From Salinimonas marina (lineage in GTDB: Bacteria; Pseudomonadota; Gammaproteobacteria; Enterobacterales; Alteromonadaceae): a stretch of 64,000 nt of DNA. The position numbers and the translations under genes were made by a program. The notes beneath the pieces are model-generated. The model was not told the DNA's origin, ran no database searches, and was given only the letters and a program-made list of their open reading frames with translations. This document shows positions 47,800-58,004 of this stretch, piece after piece. The stretch lies in assembly GCF_015644725.1 (NCBI RefSeq), contig NZ_CP064795.1:3594501-3658500 (forward strand), written 5' to 3'. Positions within the stretch are counted from its first letter, which is position 1; every line of letters starts with the position of its first letter.

Positions 47800-47997
47800 A
47801 CTTCGTTCCCTGTGATAAACACTCAGTATCAGACACCTGTGCCTGGCGCCCATAATCCTAAAAATCCGTTCATCACATCATAGCGCCACTTTTTCCCCCT
47901 GCCTACTGTACCTGCCTATATTTGATCATGTCGGACCGCAGCGCCTGACCAGGCGGCTTTTATAATTGTGAGTTAAAACAAAAATATAAGAAACAAA

Positions 47998-48013
47998 ATA
48001 CAAATTTTTGTAT
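47998..48013. repeat. AT-rich palindrome upstream of tamA, possible operator
   Basis: ATACAAA and TTTGTAT form perfect 7-bp arms around TT, about 210 bp before the tamA start and 200 bp before the S9 peptidase start. The 424-bp gap (47800-48223) between these divergent genes otherwise shows nothing I can name. Confidence 0.4.
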
Positions 48014-48223
48014 ACTCGGGGCAAACCGATAAATCCATCGTGCTGTAATAAACACAGGTGAAAAAATACGGTAACATCAACGCCGTTTTCGCATGGCGGG
48101 GCAGTTTTTCATGCATTCATATTCCGACAGCCGGGCTCGCCCCGTTGTCAGGCAATCTGCTTTAAGCGTTACGCCGGCTCCGCGTAATCCCATACAGTAA
48201 CCAGAGGCTTCTTTAAAAATTTC

Positions 48224-49987
48224 ATGAGATGGCTTAACGTGCATACAGCAATATTCGTCATTCTGAGTGCTTTGATGGCAGGATTTTCAGGCGTTGCTCA
48301 GGCTGAACTAAGCTTTGAAATTGAAGGCGTGGAACAAGACGAGCTGGAAGACAATATTCGGCTGCACCTTAATAGCCTGGATATTTCCCAGGATGCGCTC
48401 AACGACCCGTTTTGGCGCGAACAGCTGGCCCAGTCAGTCGCCACCGCGGTAGAACCCTTTGGCTACTACAACAGTGCCACGCTGGTGGAGCTGGCGCCCG
48501 ACAACGAGGTTATCCTGCGAGTGTCGCTGGACACCCCTCTGGTCATTGCCAATGTGACCCGCGAAATTATTGGTCCCGGCCGCGCCGACCCTGAATTCCG
48601 ACAAGTGTTTAACAGTTTTTCGCTGGCTGAAGGCGACACGCTGAATCAGCCGGTTTATGAACGGTTTAAATCCAATATGTTCAATTATGCCCTGTCTCAT
48701 GGGTATTTTGATTTTCACTGGCAGGCCACCCGTCTCGATTTGGTTCGTGAAGACCGTGAAGCGAATATCTTGCTGATAGCCCAAAGTGGTCCGCAGTACC
48801 AGTTTGGCAAGATAAAACTGTTGGGCGATGATCGCGCCAGCGCGATTATCCAGCGCTTACGCCCCTTTGAACAAGGCCAGCCATATTCATCTAAAGTACT
48901 CACCGAATTTAATCGTCAGTTGAATCAGGCGGGATATTTTTCCCGGGTGATCGCCCGGCCGGTGGTCAGTGAGGCCGACAACTTACAGGTACCCATTGAA
49001 ATCACCGTGGCGCATAAACCACGGGATAACTTCAACGTCGGTCTGGGTGCAGCAACGGATACCGGCCCGCGAGCCCGGTTAAAATGGCAACGCCCCTGGG
49101 TCAATGAAAATGGTCATTCCGCCTCAGCGGAGCTGTTTGTCTCGGCACCAGAACAATCGATAACCGCGGAATATCTGGTACCCATGGGCAACATTAAACG
49201 CGACTACCTGAAGTACGAAGCGGGTTATCAGTTTCTGGATTATTCTGACACCAATACTGAAAGTGAAACCTTGTCAGTCTCGGTCCACCGGATGGTGCAA
49301 GCCGATGATTCGCCCTGGCAGGACGATTATTCGTTAACCTATTTGCGTGAACAATACACCGTGGAGGACTCGCCATCACAAACCACCCAACTGGTGATGC
49401 CCGGTTACGCCATTCAGTATCTGGTCAAAGACGATCCGCTTAATATAACCCGGGGCAGCCTGTTTCGAACCGGCTTGCAGGTGGGTCAGGAAGGCCTGGG
49501 TTCTGATATTGATATTTTTAAAGCCGTGGCCGAAGCCCGCATTATCCGCACCTACCAGAAACACCGGCTGCTGATTCGTGCTGAAACCGGCATGCTGGCC
49601 ACCAGTAACTTCGGGGAAGTTCCCGCGTCGTTGCGCTTTTATGCCGGTGGCGATCAAAGCATACGTGGTTTTGGTTATCGCGCGGTGGGGCCCGAAGAAG
49701 CCACTATTTTTGACCCCTCCACCGGCACCGAAGAAGATGCCGGGGGTAAATACCTGGCGACGGTGGGGTTGGAATACGCTTATCAGGTTTCTTCAAACTG
49801 GCGCGCAGCCGCATTTTTTGATGTGGGTACCGCCACCAATGAATTTGAAGAGGACCCCGCCTACGGAATTGGCCCGGGTGTACACTGGCTTTCGCCCATC
49901 GGACCGGTCCGATTATATCTGGCCCGGGGGTTTTCGCCTGAAGAAACCACCTGGCGCTTTCACTTTATGCTAGGCCCTGAATTATGA
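48224..49987 (+). CDS. tamA: TamA, outer membrane component of the translocation and assembly module
   Basis: TamA is an Omp85-family barrel that works with TamB in outer membrane protein assembly and lipid transport. The 587-aa protein has a signal peptide (FVILSALMAGFSGVAQAEL), three POTRA-like repeats (for example FEIEGVEQDELEDNI; YQFGKIKLLGDDRAS), and the barrel with the Omp85 motif RFYAGGDQSIRGFGYRAVGP. It ends with the strand WRFHFMLGPEL. Length fits E. coli TamA (577 aa). Its stop overlaps the tamB start (ATGA). Confidence 0.96.
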   Translation: MRWLNVHTAIFVILSALMAGFSGVAQAELSFEIEGVEQDELEDNIRLHLNSLDISQDALNDPFWREQLAQSVATAVEPFGYYNSATLVELAPDNEVILRVSLDTPLVIANVTREIIGPGRADPEFRQVFNSFSLAEGDTLNQPVYERFKSNMFNYALSHGYFDFHWQATRLDLVREDREANILLIAQSGPQYQFGKIKLLGDDRASAIIQRLRPFEQGQPYSSKVLTEFNRQLNQAGYFSRVIARPVVSEADNLQVPIEITVAHKPRDNFNVGLGAATDTGPRARLKWQRPWVNENGHSASAELFVSAPEQSITAEYLVPMGNIKRDYLKYEAGYQFLDYSDTNTESETLSVSVHRMVQADDSPWQDDYSLTYLREQYTVEDSPSQTTQLVMPGYAIQYLVKDDPLNITRGSLFRTGLQVGQEGLGSDIDIFKAVAEARIIRTYQKHRLLIRAETGMLATSNFGEVPASLRFYAGGDQSIRGFGYRAVGPEEATIFDPSTGTEEDAGGKYLATVGLEYAYQVSSNWRAAAFFDVGTATNEFEEDPAYGIGPGVHWLSPIGPVRLYLARGFSPEETTWRFHFMLGPEL

Positions 49988-52900
49988 GAAAACGTCGTAT
50001 CGCGGGCTGGATTCTGGCCCCCGTCATGGTGGTACTGGTTATTATCGGGATTGTGCTGAGCCCGCTGGGCAGCCCGGTTATCCGGCTCGCCGCTAATACC
50101 CTGGTGCCCGGCCTGAAAATTGAAAATATTCGCGGCTCCTTGCTGAGCGATTTTTCAGTGCAGCAACTGCACTGGGAAAACGAAACCTGGCAGGTTAACA
50201 CCCAGCAGGTAACGGTAAATGTTGTACTGGGCTGTCTGCCCTCACTGAAAGTCTGTATTGATAAACTGCATACCCAGGGCATTGAGGTAACTCAGAAGAA
50301 ACCGTCAGAGCCGGGCCCCGAGGAGCCCCCCGCAGAAGGCCCCCTGGAACTGCCCGTGGCGGTTAAGCTGAATGATATACGCATTAATAACACCACCGTA
50401 TCGCTGCCGGGTCAGCGTATCGCCTTAGAGAGCCTGCGCTTATCCGGTTATGCCCACAAACGTATTGAAATTGCCCCTCTTCAGCTTAGTGGCCTGACCC
50501 TCACGCTGCCTGAAGCAAACAAGGCCGAGCCAAAAGCCACCACCCCGGCCGACTATACCCTGAGCTACACCGCCCTGAATTAAATGACATCAGTAGCCCG
50601 ATTGCAGTGCTTATTAAAGACTTCAGCTTTCGCAATATAGAGCTGATTCAGGGGCAAAGTCGACAGCAGGTTAAACATATCACCTTTGCGCAAGCCGGCA
50701 TCGAGGAGTCCCAGGTTACTCTGGATAACTTAAAGGTTGAGCATGAGACAGGCCAGCTCAGACTGGACTCCCAGGCCACCCTGAAGGCTAACTTTCCGCT
50801 GTCCTTGTCAGGACGGGCCGCATTTGCCATCAGCGACGGGATTAGCGAAGAGATCAAGTTGCAGGCCGATGGCGCGCTGGATGATTTGACCCTGGCACTT
50901 ACCGCCAGCGGTGCGTATAACGCAAACCTGCGGTTATCCGTTAATATTCTCAAAGATTCCTTACCGGTTCAGCTCAAAGCCACCTGGCCCCAGCAAACTC
51001 TGCCGGGCGATCAGCCGTTAACCCTTCAGGCAGGGCAGTTGAATGGCAGCGGCACCATGGGCGCCTATCAAATCAGCGCCTCGGCAGGCGCCACGGTGCC
51101 CCAACTTGGCCCGGTCCCGGTTACTGCGGACATTCAGCTCAACAAAAATACCATAAGCGTAAACCAGCTAACCACCAGGTTACTGGAAGGGTCGGTGGCC
51201 AATACCGGCACCTTGTATCTTAACGAGACGCTAAGCTGGTCGGGCACCACCACCATTCAAAATATTTCTACCACCAGTTTATCGCCCTGGGGGCCTACCC
51301 AGCTTCAGGGGCAGTTTACCAGCCTGATGCAGCTCACCCCCAAAGGCATTGAAGCCAGTATTTCCGAATTAACCCTCACCGGCACCCAGGATGAGGCGGC
51401 GTTTTCACTGGCAGGCTCGGCGGTGTATTCCCAGGCTAACGAACTGGTGGTCAGCAGTCTACGACTTGAGCAGGGGGAAAACTACGCCAATATCGCGGGC
51501 CAGATGCTGAAAAACCGTTATCTGAAAGGCACTGTGCAGGTGGATTTCCCCACGCTGTCCAGCCTTTATCCTGCCATTGATGGCGCCATTGAGGCGGACA
51601 TCGATGTGGCGGGTAACTGGCAGGATCCGGCGGCAAATGGCAGTATTTCACTACACAATGTGCGCATTTCCCCCCAGCTGAATGCAGCAGCGGCGGGTCA
51701 GGGGGATATCAACGGCACCATCGCGCTAACCGGGGCACTGTCTGAGCATTATTTTAAGACCCGGATCACCACCGCCGAACACAGTATTAAGCTGGATTTA
51801 AATGGCGGCTGGGCCGATGAGCGCTGGAAAGGCCAGATCACCGACAGCGAGCTGGCGCTGGCGACCACCCGCTGGCAATTGCAACAACCCTTCACACTGG
51901 CCGTACGTCCGGCCCCTTTCAGTACCAAGGTTACCGGCCACTGCTGGCGTTCGCGTAAAGAAGGTCAGCTGTGCCTCAACAGTTTGTTGTATAAAAATGA
52001 TGTGGCACGCTGGGACCTGAAGGCTGACGCACTTCCTTTGGGTCTTTGGGCCCGTGAAGCCGCCGGCGATTTTATCGCCTCAGAAGTAGATGCTTCTTTA
52101 ACCTTAACCAGCACCGGTAAGATGCCTAAAGGGGGCGAGCCTGAAGGCAGATTTGATTTTACTATTTCTCCGGCCACCTGGCCGCTGGGCAAAAATGGTC
52201 AGGTGCCAATCGAAATTGATGAGGTTACCGCCAACGGCACATTAAGCAACGGAGAACTGGTGGCCGAAGCCGAGTTTGCCAGCAAGCAACTGGGGAATTT
52301 ACAGGCCAATGTGACCACCGCTCCCTTTGTCGAAACCCCCGAGCTGCAAGGACAGGTGTCGGTACAGGGCATCAGTATTGCGCCTTTAAAGCCGGTGTCG
52401 CCGGCTATTCGGGAGCTCACCGGGCTGATTAACGGCCACATGACTATCAGCGGGGACTTAGCCGCCCCCCGTATTCAGGGCCAGATGAAACTGACCAACG
52501 GCAATATTGATATTGAAGATACCCCGCCCGAATCAGTGACTGGTCCCAAACGCTGGACTTTGATGGCAGTGATGTCAGCTTTGAGGGAGACTTTAAGCTC
52601 GGCGGTGGCCAGGGCAGTATGGATGGGGAAGTTAATTTCGAAGATCCCAGTGCCCCCGAAATCACTCTGAATCTTCAGGGCGATCAACTGGAAGTCCAGC
52701 AACGTGAGATTGTGGTCCGGGTGTCTCCGGATATTCAGGCCTCGGTTAAACCCGGTGACATCAAAATTACCGGCGACATTGCCGTGCCCTGGGCGCGAAT
52801 TAAAATTGAAGAGCTGCCCGCCAGTGCGGTAGCACCGTCCAAAGATGTGCATTTGCGCGGCGAGCCGCCCTCAGAAGACCCGCTGGATATCGTCAATGCT

Positions 52901-53746
52901 AAAATCGATGTTCTGATAGACCAGGACCGGGTAGGTGAAGTAAAACTTGAAGCCTTTGGTCTGACAGCAAACCTTGCCGGGGAGCTGCAGGTGGCCAGTC
53001 AGCCGGCACCGGTGGGTTACGGCTCGCTGCAGATTATGCAGGGTCGGTTTCAGGCCTATGGGCAGGACCTGATCATCCAGACCGGTGAGGTGCAGTTTAA
53101 CGGCCCGATAGATCAACCGCTGCTGCTGGTGGAAGCCATCCGTGATCCTGATAAAACCGACGATGGGGTGGTGGCAGGGATCCGCATTGATGGCGCTGCC
53201 GACAATCCGAACATCAGTATCTTCACCAATCCGCCGATGGAGCAGGGCAATGCGCTGGGTTATCTGCTGACCGGCAGTGCGCCGGGGTCGGGCACCGGCA
53301 ATCCCGATTATGCTTCGCTGTTATTGGGTCTGGGATTATCCAATACCAACAAAATCCAGGGTGAACTGGGGCAGGCTATCGGTATCGATGACTTTTCTAT
53401 TGGCACCACTTCGGGTGCGGCCGGCAGCGACACGAAGCTATCCCTCAGTGGTCGGCTGAACGAACGATTAACGGTACAGTATAATTTTGATGTAGGACTA
53501 GGCGGTGGTGACACCACCTCCGAAACCGTTCGCCGTCGTTCCGCGCCGCCGGATTTGGCCCTACGCTATCAGTGGTTGCCTCAGTTTTACATTGAAGCCA
53601 TTCAAACCACCATCGAAGAGCAGACCGAGTTCGCGGTAGATTTTTATTATCAGTTTTTTCTGGGTGAAGCCCCCCCCGAAAACCGGCCTGCCAGCGACAA
53701 AGTAGCCCCCGAGTCAGAGCCCGAATCAGAGCCCGACGATGACTAG
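49984..53746 (+). CDS. tamB: TamB, inner-membrane-anchored translocation and assembly protein, two frameshifts
   Basis: TamB spans the periplasm as a long beta-helical groove with an N-terminal anchor (IAGWILAPVMVVLVIIGIVL) and a C-terminal DUF490 domain that meets TamA. Three frames together make it: 49984-50583, 50607-52670 (its frame opens upstream, P-E-L-N-D-I-S-S-P-I) and 52619-53746. The first join is at CCC 50573-50575, the second near 52541-52547; each needs one extra base. The repaired length is 1254 aa (E. coli 1259). The C-terminal part has QIMQGRFQAYGQDLIIQTGE and ENxT-type end DFYYQFFLG. The last residues are Pro/Glu/Asp-rich. Confidence 0.94.
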
Positions 53747-54312
53747 CCGGTCATTTGTTTCAACCCAGCGGCCTCGGCGGTAAACCGATGCTGCCGCTGC
53801 GCCGCCCAGTGATAAAAAATGCTCATCGCCAGGGCGTTGATTACCCAGATGCCGGCCAGCCATTGCCAGGATAAGCCGGTACTGCTGCCCTCCCAGCCAC
53901 ACATCCCGAATAAGCCGGTTAACAGTAGCTGAAACACCCAGGCAGAATGTTTGGCCGCTCGCGCTATACGAGCCTGCTGTCGGTATTGCTGGTGCAGCAA
54001 CAATACGTAGTGCGCCGTGGGATGATCCTGCCAGAACAGGCTTTGCCGCCGTAGCCACAGGATATAAAGGGTGTAACCCAGTGCCATAATGCCAATCACC
54101 ATTAGCCAGAGCCAGACCAGGGGTGAAAACAGCGCTTTTTGCCAGAATAAAAAGTAGCTTACCGGCACCAGCGCCAGTATATCGAGTATTACATAGCACC
54201 AGTGTCTGAATTGCATTCGGCGTAATCGTTTACGTACGGCCTGGGTGTTAATAGCTGGCGCGGGCTGGCTTTGCCACAAAGTTTGCAGCGGCTCGGGGGG
54301 TGAGGGGGTCAC
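53743..54312 (-). CDS. Four-helix membrane protein coupled to the ECF sigma factor
   Basis: A ~189-aa protein with four predicted membrane helices (VILDILALVPVSYFLFW; LVWLWLMVIGIMALGYTLYI; AWVFQLLLTGLFGMCGW; WLAGIWVINALAMSIFYHW) and a soluble N-terminal ~50 residues (TPSPPEPLQTLWQSQ). It starts at GTG 54312, whose GTGA overlaps the sigma factor stop, with AGGAG eight bases upstream, so translation is coupled. This is the position and layout of an anti-sigma factor, but no zinc-binding HxxxCxxC motif is present. The anti-sigma role is inference. The 3' end overlaps tamB by 4 bases. Confidence 0.75.
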   Translation of the reverse strand: MTPSPPEPLQTLWQSQPAPAINTQAVRKRLRRMQFRHWCYVILDILALVPVSYFLFWQKALFSPLVWLWLMVIGIMALGYTLYILWLRRQSLFWQDHPTAHYVLLLHQQYRQQARIARAAKHSAWVFQLLLTGLFGMCGWEGSSTGLSWQWLAGIWVINALAMSIFYHWAAQRQHRFTAEAAGLKQMTG

Positions 54313-54800
54313 GAGGTTAACTCCTGTTGCAATGCTGCTTTGGCTCGGTTCAGAATGACGCCGACGTTTGAGGTGGTCAGGCCACATATCTGAGCAATAT
54401 CCGTATAGCCGAGACCTTCCAGGGACAAGGTCAGCACTTGTCTGGACTGTATCGGCAGCGCCCGCACGGCCACCAGCAAACGCTGGCGCTGTTGCGTTTG
54501 TTCCAGTTGTTGTTCTGGCTGACTAGCAGCAGCGCCGGGGCAATACTGCTCACTAATCGGCTCCGTCAGGGGGCACCGAACGGCCTTTGAGACATGGGTA
54601 ACCGCCCGATTATGCGCCACCTTTAATATATAGGTTTTCAGGCTGCTGTTACCGGCAAACCGGGCCAGACTTTGCCAGACCGCCAATACGATTTCCTGGG
54701 TCAGCTCTTCGCACAACGTCGGGTCGGCCTCATAACTACTGGCTACCCGGGTCAGTATCGGCCCATACTCCTTGGCTATCTGTTCAAATGTGTTGCTCAA
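54309..54800 (-). CDS. RNA polymerase sigma factor, ECF subfamily
   Basis: A 163-aa sigma-70 family protein with region 2 (ADPTLCEELTQEIVLAVWQS; LARFAGNSSLKTYILKVAHN with the R/N-A motif AHNRAVTH) and region 4 (ALPIQSRQVLTLSLEGLGYT, DIAQICGLTTSNVGVILNRA). Regions 1 and 3 are absent, as in ECF factors. The start is TTG 54800 with AGAAGGA six bases upstream. The palindrome at 54822-54833 lies just upstream and could be its autoregulatory element. Neighbours suggest an envelope-related regulon; the target promoters are unknown. Confidence 0.92.
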   Translation of the reverse strand: MSNTFEQIAKEYGPILTRVASSYEADPTLCEELTQEIVLAVWQSLARFAGNSSLKTYILKVAHNRAVTHVSKAVRCPLTEPISEQYCPGAAASQPEQQLEQTQQRQRLLVAVRALPIQSRQVLTLSLEGLGYTDIAQICGLTTSNVGVILNRAKAALQQELTS

Positions 54801-54821
54801 GTACTGTCCTTCTGCGTCCCT

Positions 54822-54833
54822 GAAACCGGTTTC
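54822..54833. promoter_or_regulatory. Perfect 12-bp palindrome GAAACCGGTTTC upstream of the ECF sigma gene
   Basis: GAAACCGGTTTC is a perfect palindrome, 22 bp before the sigma start and about 100 bp before the divergent small membrane protein. It fits the PsrA-type operator pattern (G/C)AAAC-N2-4-GTTT(G/C). Alternatively GAAACC on either strand resembles an ECF -35 element. Both readings are inference. Confidence 0.55.
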
Positions 54834-54936
54834 CTTGTAGTCACGGGTGGCCGCTATTTTATTACAAAATTAAGGTAATAAATTGGTCTGGTTACAGACT
54901 ACTTTAAAACAACCCAACCACTATGAGGAATATATT

Positions 54937-55251
54937 GTGGGGGAATATTTTATAGAGAGTACGACCGTTTTGATTATCGTCTTAAGTTTTGCAGCGATGT
55001 GGGGCATGTCGTGGTTAGATACCAGGTACCACTGGCACCTGATGAGCCCCGATACCGCCGAACGCGGGACCGGCTGGGCGCAGAGCATAACCCCCTCAAC
55101 CTTTGCACCCGCGTCCGGCCATGCCACAGTCCCGGCTAACAATCACCAACAAGCGGCACATCTGCAGGCACTCGAAGCACGCGTCGCCACACTCGAAGCG
55201 CTGGTAACCAGTCAGGCCTGCGAACTGAACCAGAAAATCAACAATTTGTGA
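54937..55251 (+). CDS. Small membrane protein with C-terminal coiled coil
   Basis: A 104-aa protein with one membrane helix near the start (TTVLIIVLSFAAMWGMSWL) and a C-terminal coiled coil (HLQALEARVATLEALVTSQA). The layout resembles phage-shock PspB, but the sequence is not clearly homologous. GTG 54937 is the start, with GAGGAA about eight bases upstream; the frame from 54883 lacks any ribosome binding site. It is divergent from the ECF sigma factor and may belong to its regulon. Confidence 0.7.
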   Translation: MGEYFIESTTVLIIVLSFAAMWGMSWLDTRYHWHLMSPDTAERGTGWAQSITPSTFAPASGHATVPANNHQQAAHLQALEARVATLEALVTSQACELNQKINNL

Positions 55252-55266
55252 GCAGGGTGCCCGGCT

Positions 55267-56199
55267 TCAGGTGGTGGTGTCGAGAAACCTGGCGATATGC
55301 CCGCAGGCGATATCCAGCAGGCATTGTCTGGCTTCCACTGCCAGCCATGCCGAATGAGGCGTAATTAACAGGTTATCCAGGGGCGCTTGCAGCAAAGGAT
55401 GAGTGGCCCCAGGGGGCTCCTGCGATAAAACATCAAGTCCGGCTCCGCCAATACGATGTTGCTGTAAAGCCTCAAGGAGCGCCTGTTCATCAATTAAATC
55501 GCCCCGGGCTGTATTGATGAGCAGCGCGGAAGATTTCATTAACGCCAGGCGCTCACGATTAATAAGCTTATCCGTGGCCGCCGTTAACGGACAATGCAGG
55601 CTTACCACATCGGCACCGGGTAAGAGTTCGTTTAGCTGTGGTCGGGGGTCATTATGACTGCCAGGGCGGGCACAGGCAGTGACCTGCATGCCCAGCGCTT
55701 CGCAGGCATGGCTAAATGCCTGACCGGTTTGGCCGGTGCCCACGACCACCAGATGTTTGCCACTAAGCTGCTGTACCGGATGATCATTCAGACAAAACTG
55801 TTTTGCCTGCTGCCATGCGCCGGCTTGTACATCGCGGTGGTAAGCCACAAACGCGGTACAAAGATTTAACAGCAGCATCAGTGCATGCTGGGCCACCGAG
55901 CCAGTGCCATATCCTTCGACATTGGCCACAGTTATGGAGTGCGCTGCACAGTATTGGGTATCGATATTATTGGTGCCGGTGGCCAGCACGCCAATATATC
56001 GGCAGGCACTGTGCTCAAGTACCTCTTTTTGCAAAATGACTTTGTTGGTGAGCACGATATTCGCTTTAGCGATCCGTGACTTAATTTGTGGGTTGCTGGT
56101 ATGCGGATAGATTTGCCAGTCTACCGGCAGGCGCTGGAGCGCCGCCAGGCTCAGCTCATCGGGTTTAAGAGTATCAAAGTCAAGAATTACGCCTTTCAT
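55267..56199 (-). CDS. D-2-hydroxyacid dehydrogenase (glycerate dehydrogenase-like)
   Basis: A 310-aa NAD-dependent D-isomer-specific dehydrogenase. The coenzyme motif is VVVGTGQTGQAFSHACEALG. Catalytic residues are visible as Arg in LINTARGDLID, Glu in LDVLSQEPP and His in ITPHSAW. Closest in kind to hydroxypyruvate/glycerate dehydrogenases (HprA). Its ATG overlaps the upstream thioesterase stop by 4 bases. Substrate not certain. Confidence 0.9.
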   Translation of the reverse strand: MKGVILDFDTLKPDELSLAALQRLPVDWQIYPHTSNPQIKSRIAKANIVLTNKVILQKEVLEHSACRYIGVLATGTNNIDTQYCAAHSITVANVEGYGTGSVAQHALMLLLNLCTAFVAYHRDVQAGAWQQAKQFCLNDHPVQQLSGKHLVVVGTGQTGQAFSHACEALGMQVTACARPGSHNDPRPQLNELLPGADVVSLHCPLTAATDKLINRERLALMKSSALLINTARGDLIDEQALLEALQQHRIGGAGLDVLSQEPPGATHPLLQAPLDNLLITPHSAWLAVEARQCLLDIACGHIARFLDTTT

Positions 56200-56635
56200 C
56201 CCATATCATCCATTAGTTGTTGTAATGCCTGTTTAAACGCCGAGGGCACGGGCACCACCTGCTGGGTGCTGCGTTCAATAAATACATGCACAAACTGACC
56301 ATGCGCCACACGCCGCTGAGTCTCACCCGCATACACCGACAGGCCATAGGTTACCGAGCTACGCCCCATTTTTATCACTCGCAAGCCCACGGCAATGGCT
56401 TCAGGAAATACCGCGTGGGCGATATACTGACATTGCGAACTGAGACAAAGGGCACCAGCCTGGCCTGGGTATAGTCCAGCTGGCATTGTTCCACCAAAAA
56501 CTGATTTACCGCAGAATCGAAAAAACTGTAAAACACCACATTATTGATATTGCCCAGCGCAACGCAATCCTGGGGCCGGGTGTCTAAGGTTACCCGATAA
56601 GGATAGTCGGCTAAAGAAGGCGCAAAATCGGTCAT
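56196..56635 (-). CDS. Acyl-CoA thioesterase, 4HBT hot-dog fold, frameshifted
   Basis: A short hot-dog fold thioesterase. The first frame gives MTDFAPSLADYPYRVTLD and the active-site motif LGNINNVVFYSFFDSAVNQF; the second gives SQCQYIAHAVFPEAIAVGLR, KMGRSSVTYGLSVY and the end. They join near 56440-56443, where one base (probably a second A in TCAAGT) is missing. The repaired length is 146 aa, normal for the family. ATG 56635 has AAGGA upstream. Likely hydrolyses short or medium acyl-CoA; substrate unknown. It lies between proB and the dehydrogenase. Confidence 0.88.
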
Positions 56636-56660
56636 CACATTCCTTTTATGGTTGCAGAAG

Positions 56661-57782
56661 TTAAGTTGGCTGGCCACCGTCATTAAGCCGCACCAGGTTG
56701 TCACGATGCACCACCTCATCACCCTGATAATACCCCAACGCCGAAGCAATCTGGCAGCTATGCAGACCCTTTATTGTTAGTAAGTCTTTACTATCGTATT
56801 GTACTAATCCTTTTGCAATAGTCACCCCGTGGCACTGAATCGCGACCGCATCTCCGGCACCAAAGCTACCGGTTACCGCCACCACACCGGCTGGCAATAA
56901 TGAGGTTTGTCTGGTCATCAGTGCCTGCGATGCCCCGGTATCTATGTGTAAGGTGCCCCGGGTTCTGAGCGTGTGGGTTAACCAGGCGCAGCGGGCCCGG
57001 GCCGGGCTGTGTGAGGGGATAAAATGGGTGCCGTTTACCCGACCGGTTAGCAGCTGCTCGAACACGGCGGGATTTTTGCCGTTTACAATCAGGCCTTGAA
57101 TGCCACTGTCCATGCACTTGTGTGCTGCCTGTAGTTTGGTCAGCATGCCACCGGTACCCACCGCAGACCCCGGCCCGCCGGCTAAGGCATACACAGAGGC
57201 ATCAATATGACTCACTGTCTCGATAAGCGTAGCATCAGCATGGCGGCGAGGATCGGCCGTAAACAAGCCGTCAATGTCCGAACAGATAATCAGGGTATCG
57301 GCCTGCGCGACCATCGCGGTATGGGCCGCCAGATTATCGTTGTCACCCACTTTCAGCTCATCCACCGCCACCGTATCATTTTCATTTACAACCGGCAGCG
57401 CCCCGTGCGCCAGTAATTCACGCAGGGTGGCCTGAATATTTACATAACGCTGCCGATGCTGAAGATCAGCCGCGGTTACCAACACCTGGGCGCAGGGAAT
57501 ATCAAAAAAACGCTGCCAGTTGGCCATCATCTGCATCTGGCCGATGGCCGCCATCGCCTGTTTTTCGGCGATGGTAGGGCAATGGGTTACCGGCACCTGG
57601 CTTTTCCCCGCGGCGACACTGCCGGAGGAAACAATAATGATTTCTTTGCCGGCCGCACGACTGGCGGTAATAAAATGGGCAATGGTCAACAGATAACGGG
57701 CACTGCATTGTAAGCCATCGGGCGCAATCAGGGCGCTGCCAACCTTTAGTACCGCCCGTTGCCATGAAAATAGTTGTGTCAC
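56661..57782 (-). CDS. proB: Glutamate 5-kinase with C-terminal PUA domain
   Basis: ProB phosphorylates glutamate in the first step of proline synthesis. The 373-aa protein has the amino acid kinase domain (RAVLKVGSALIAPDG; IIVSSGSVAAGK; VNENDTVAVDELKVGDND; GTGGMLTKLQAA) and a C-terminal PUA domain (GTLHIDTGASQALM; VTGSFGAGDAVAIQ). The start is GTG 57782 without an obvious ribosome binding site. proA is not adjacent, unlike in E. coli. Confidence 0.95.
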   Translation of the reverse strand: MTQLFSWQRAVLKVGSALIAPDGLQCSARYLLTIAHFITASRAAGKEIIIVSSGSVAAGKSQVPVTHCPTIAEKQAMAAIGQMQMMANWQRFFDIPCAQVLVTAADLQHRQRYVNIQATLRELLAHGALPVVNENDTVAVDELKVGDNDNLAAHTAMVAQADTLIICSDIDGLFTADPRRHADATLIETVSHIDASVYALAGGPGSAVGTGGMLTKLQAAHKCMDSGIQGLIVNGKNPAVFEQLLTGRVNGTHFIPSHSPARARCAWLTHTLRTRGTLHIDTGASQALMTRQTSLLPAGVVAVTGSFGAGDAVAIQCHGVTIAKGLVQYDSKDLLTIKGLHSCQIASALGYYQGDEVVHRDNLVRLNDGGQPT

Positions 57783-58004
57783 CGTTGTGTATTCTCAGCA
57801 GGAGGAAACGACTGATTTTACAATACGCTATTTTAGGTCAGATAAGAATGCTGACAGCCCCAGATTTGGCCTCCATATCAGCGATGAAATGTTAAAATGC
57901 GGTGAAATTTTGGGTAGACACGCTAAAAGCCTGCAAATTGTGGTTTAACCTCGCTAGAATAGCGGCTTTATTATTTTCGTAGGCTACATTAGCAAGGAAA
58001 CTGC

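Noticed and set aside
52541..52670. Programmed ribosomal frameshifting in tamB or the other split genes
   Set aside because: No slippery heptamer followed by a pseudoknot is apparent, and the affected genes are not known to use it.
56375..56749. Upstream extension of the thioesterase frame into proB
   Set aside because: The conserved N-terminus begins at ATG 56635 with a good ribosome binding site; the extra residues lie against the proB 3' end.
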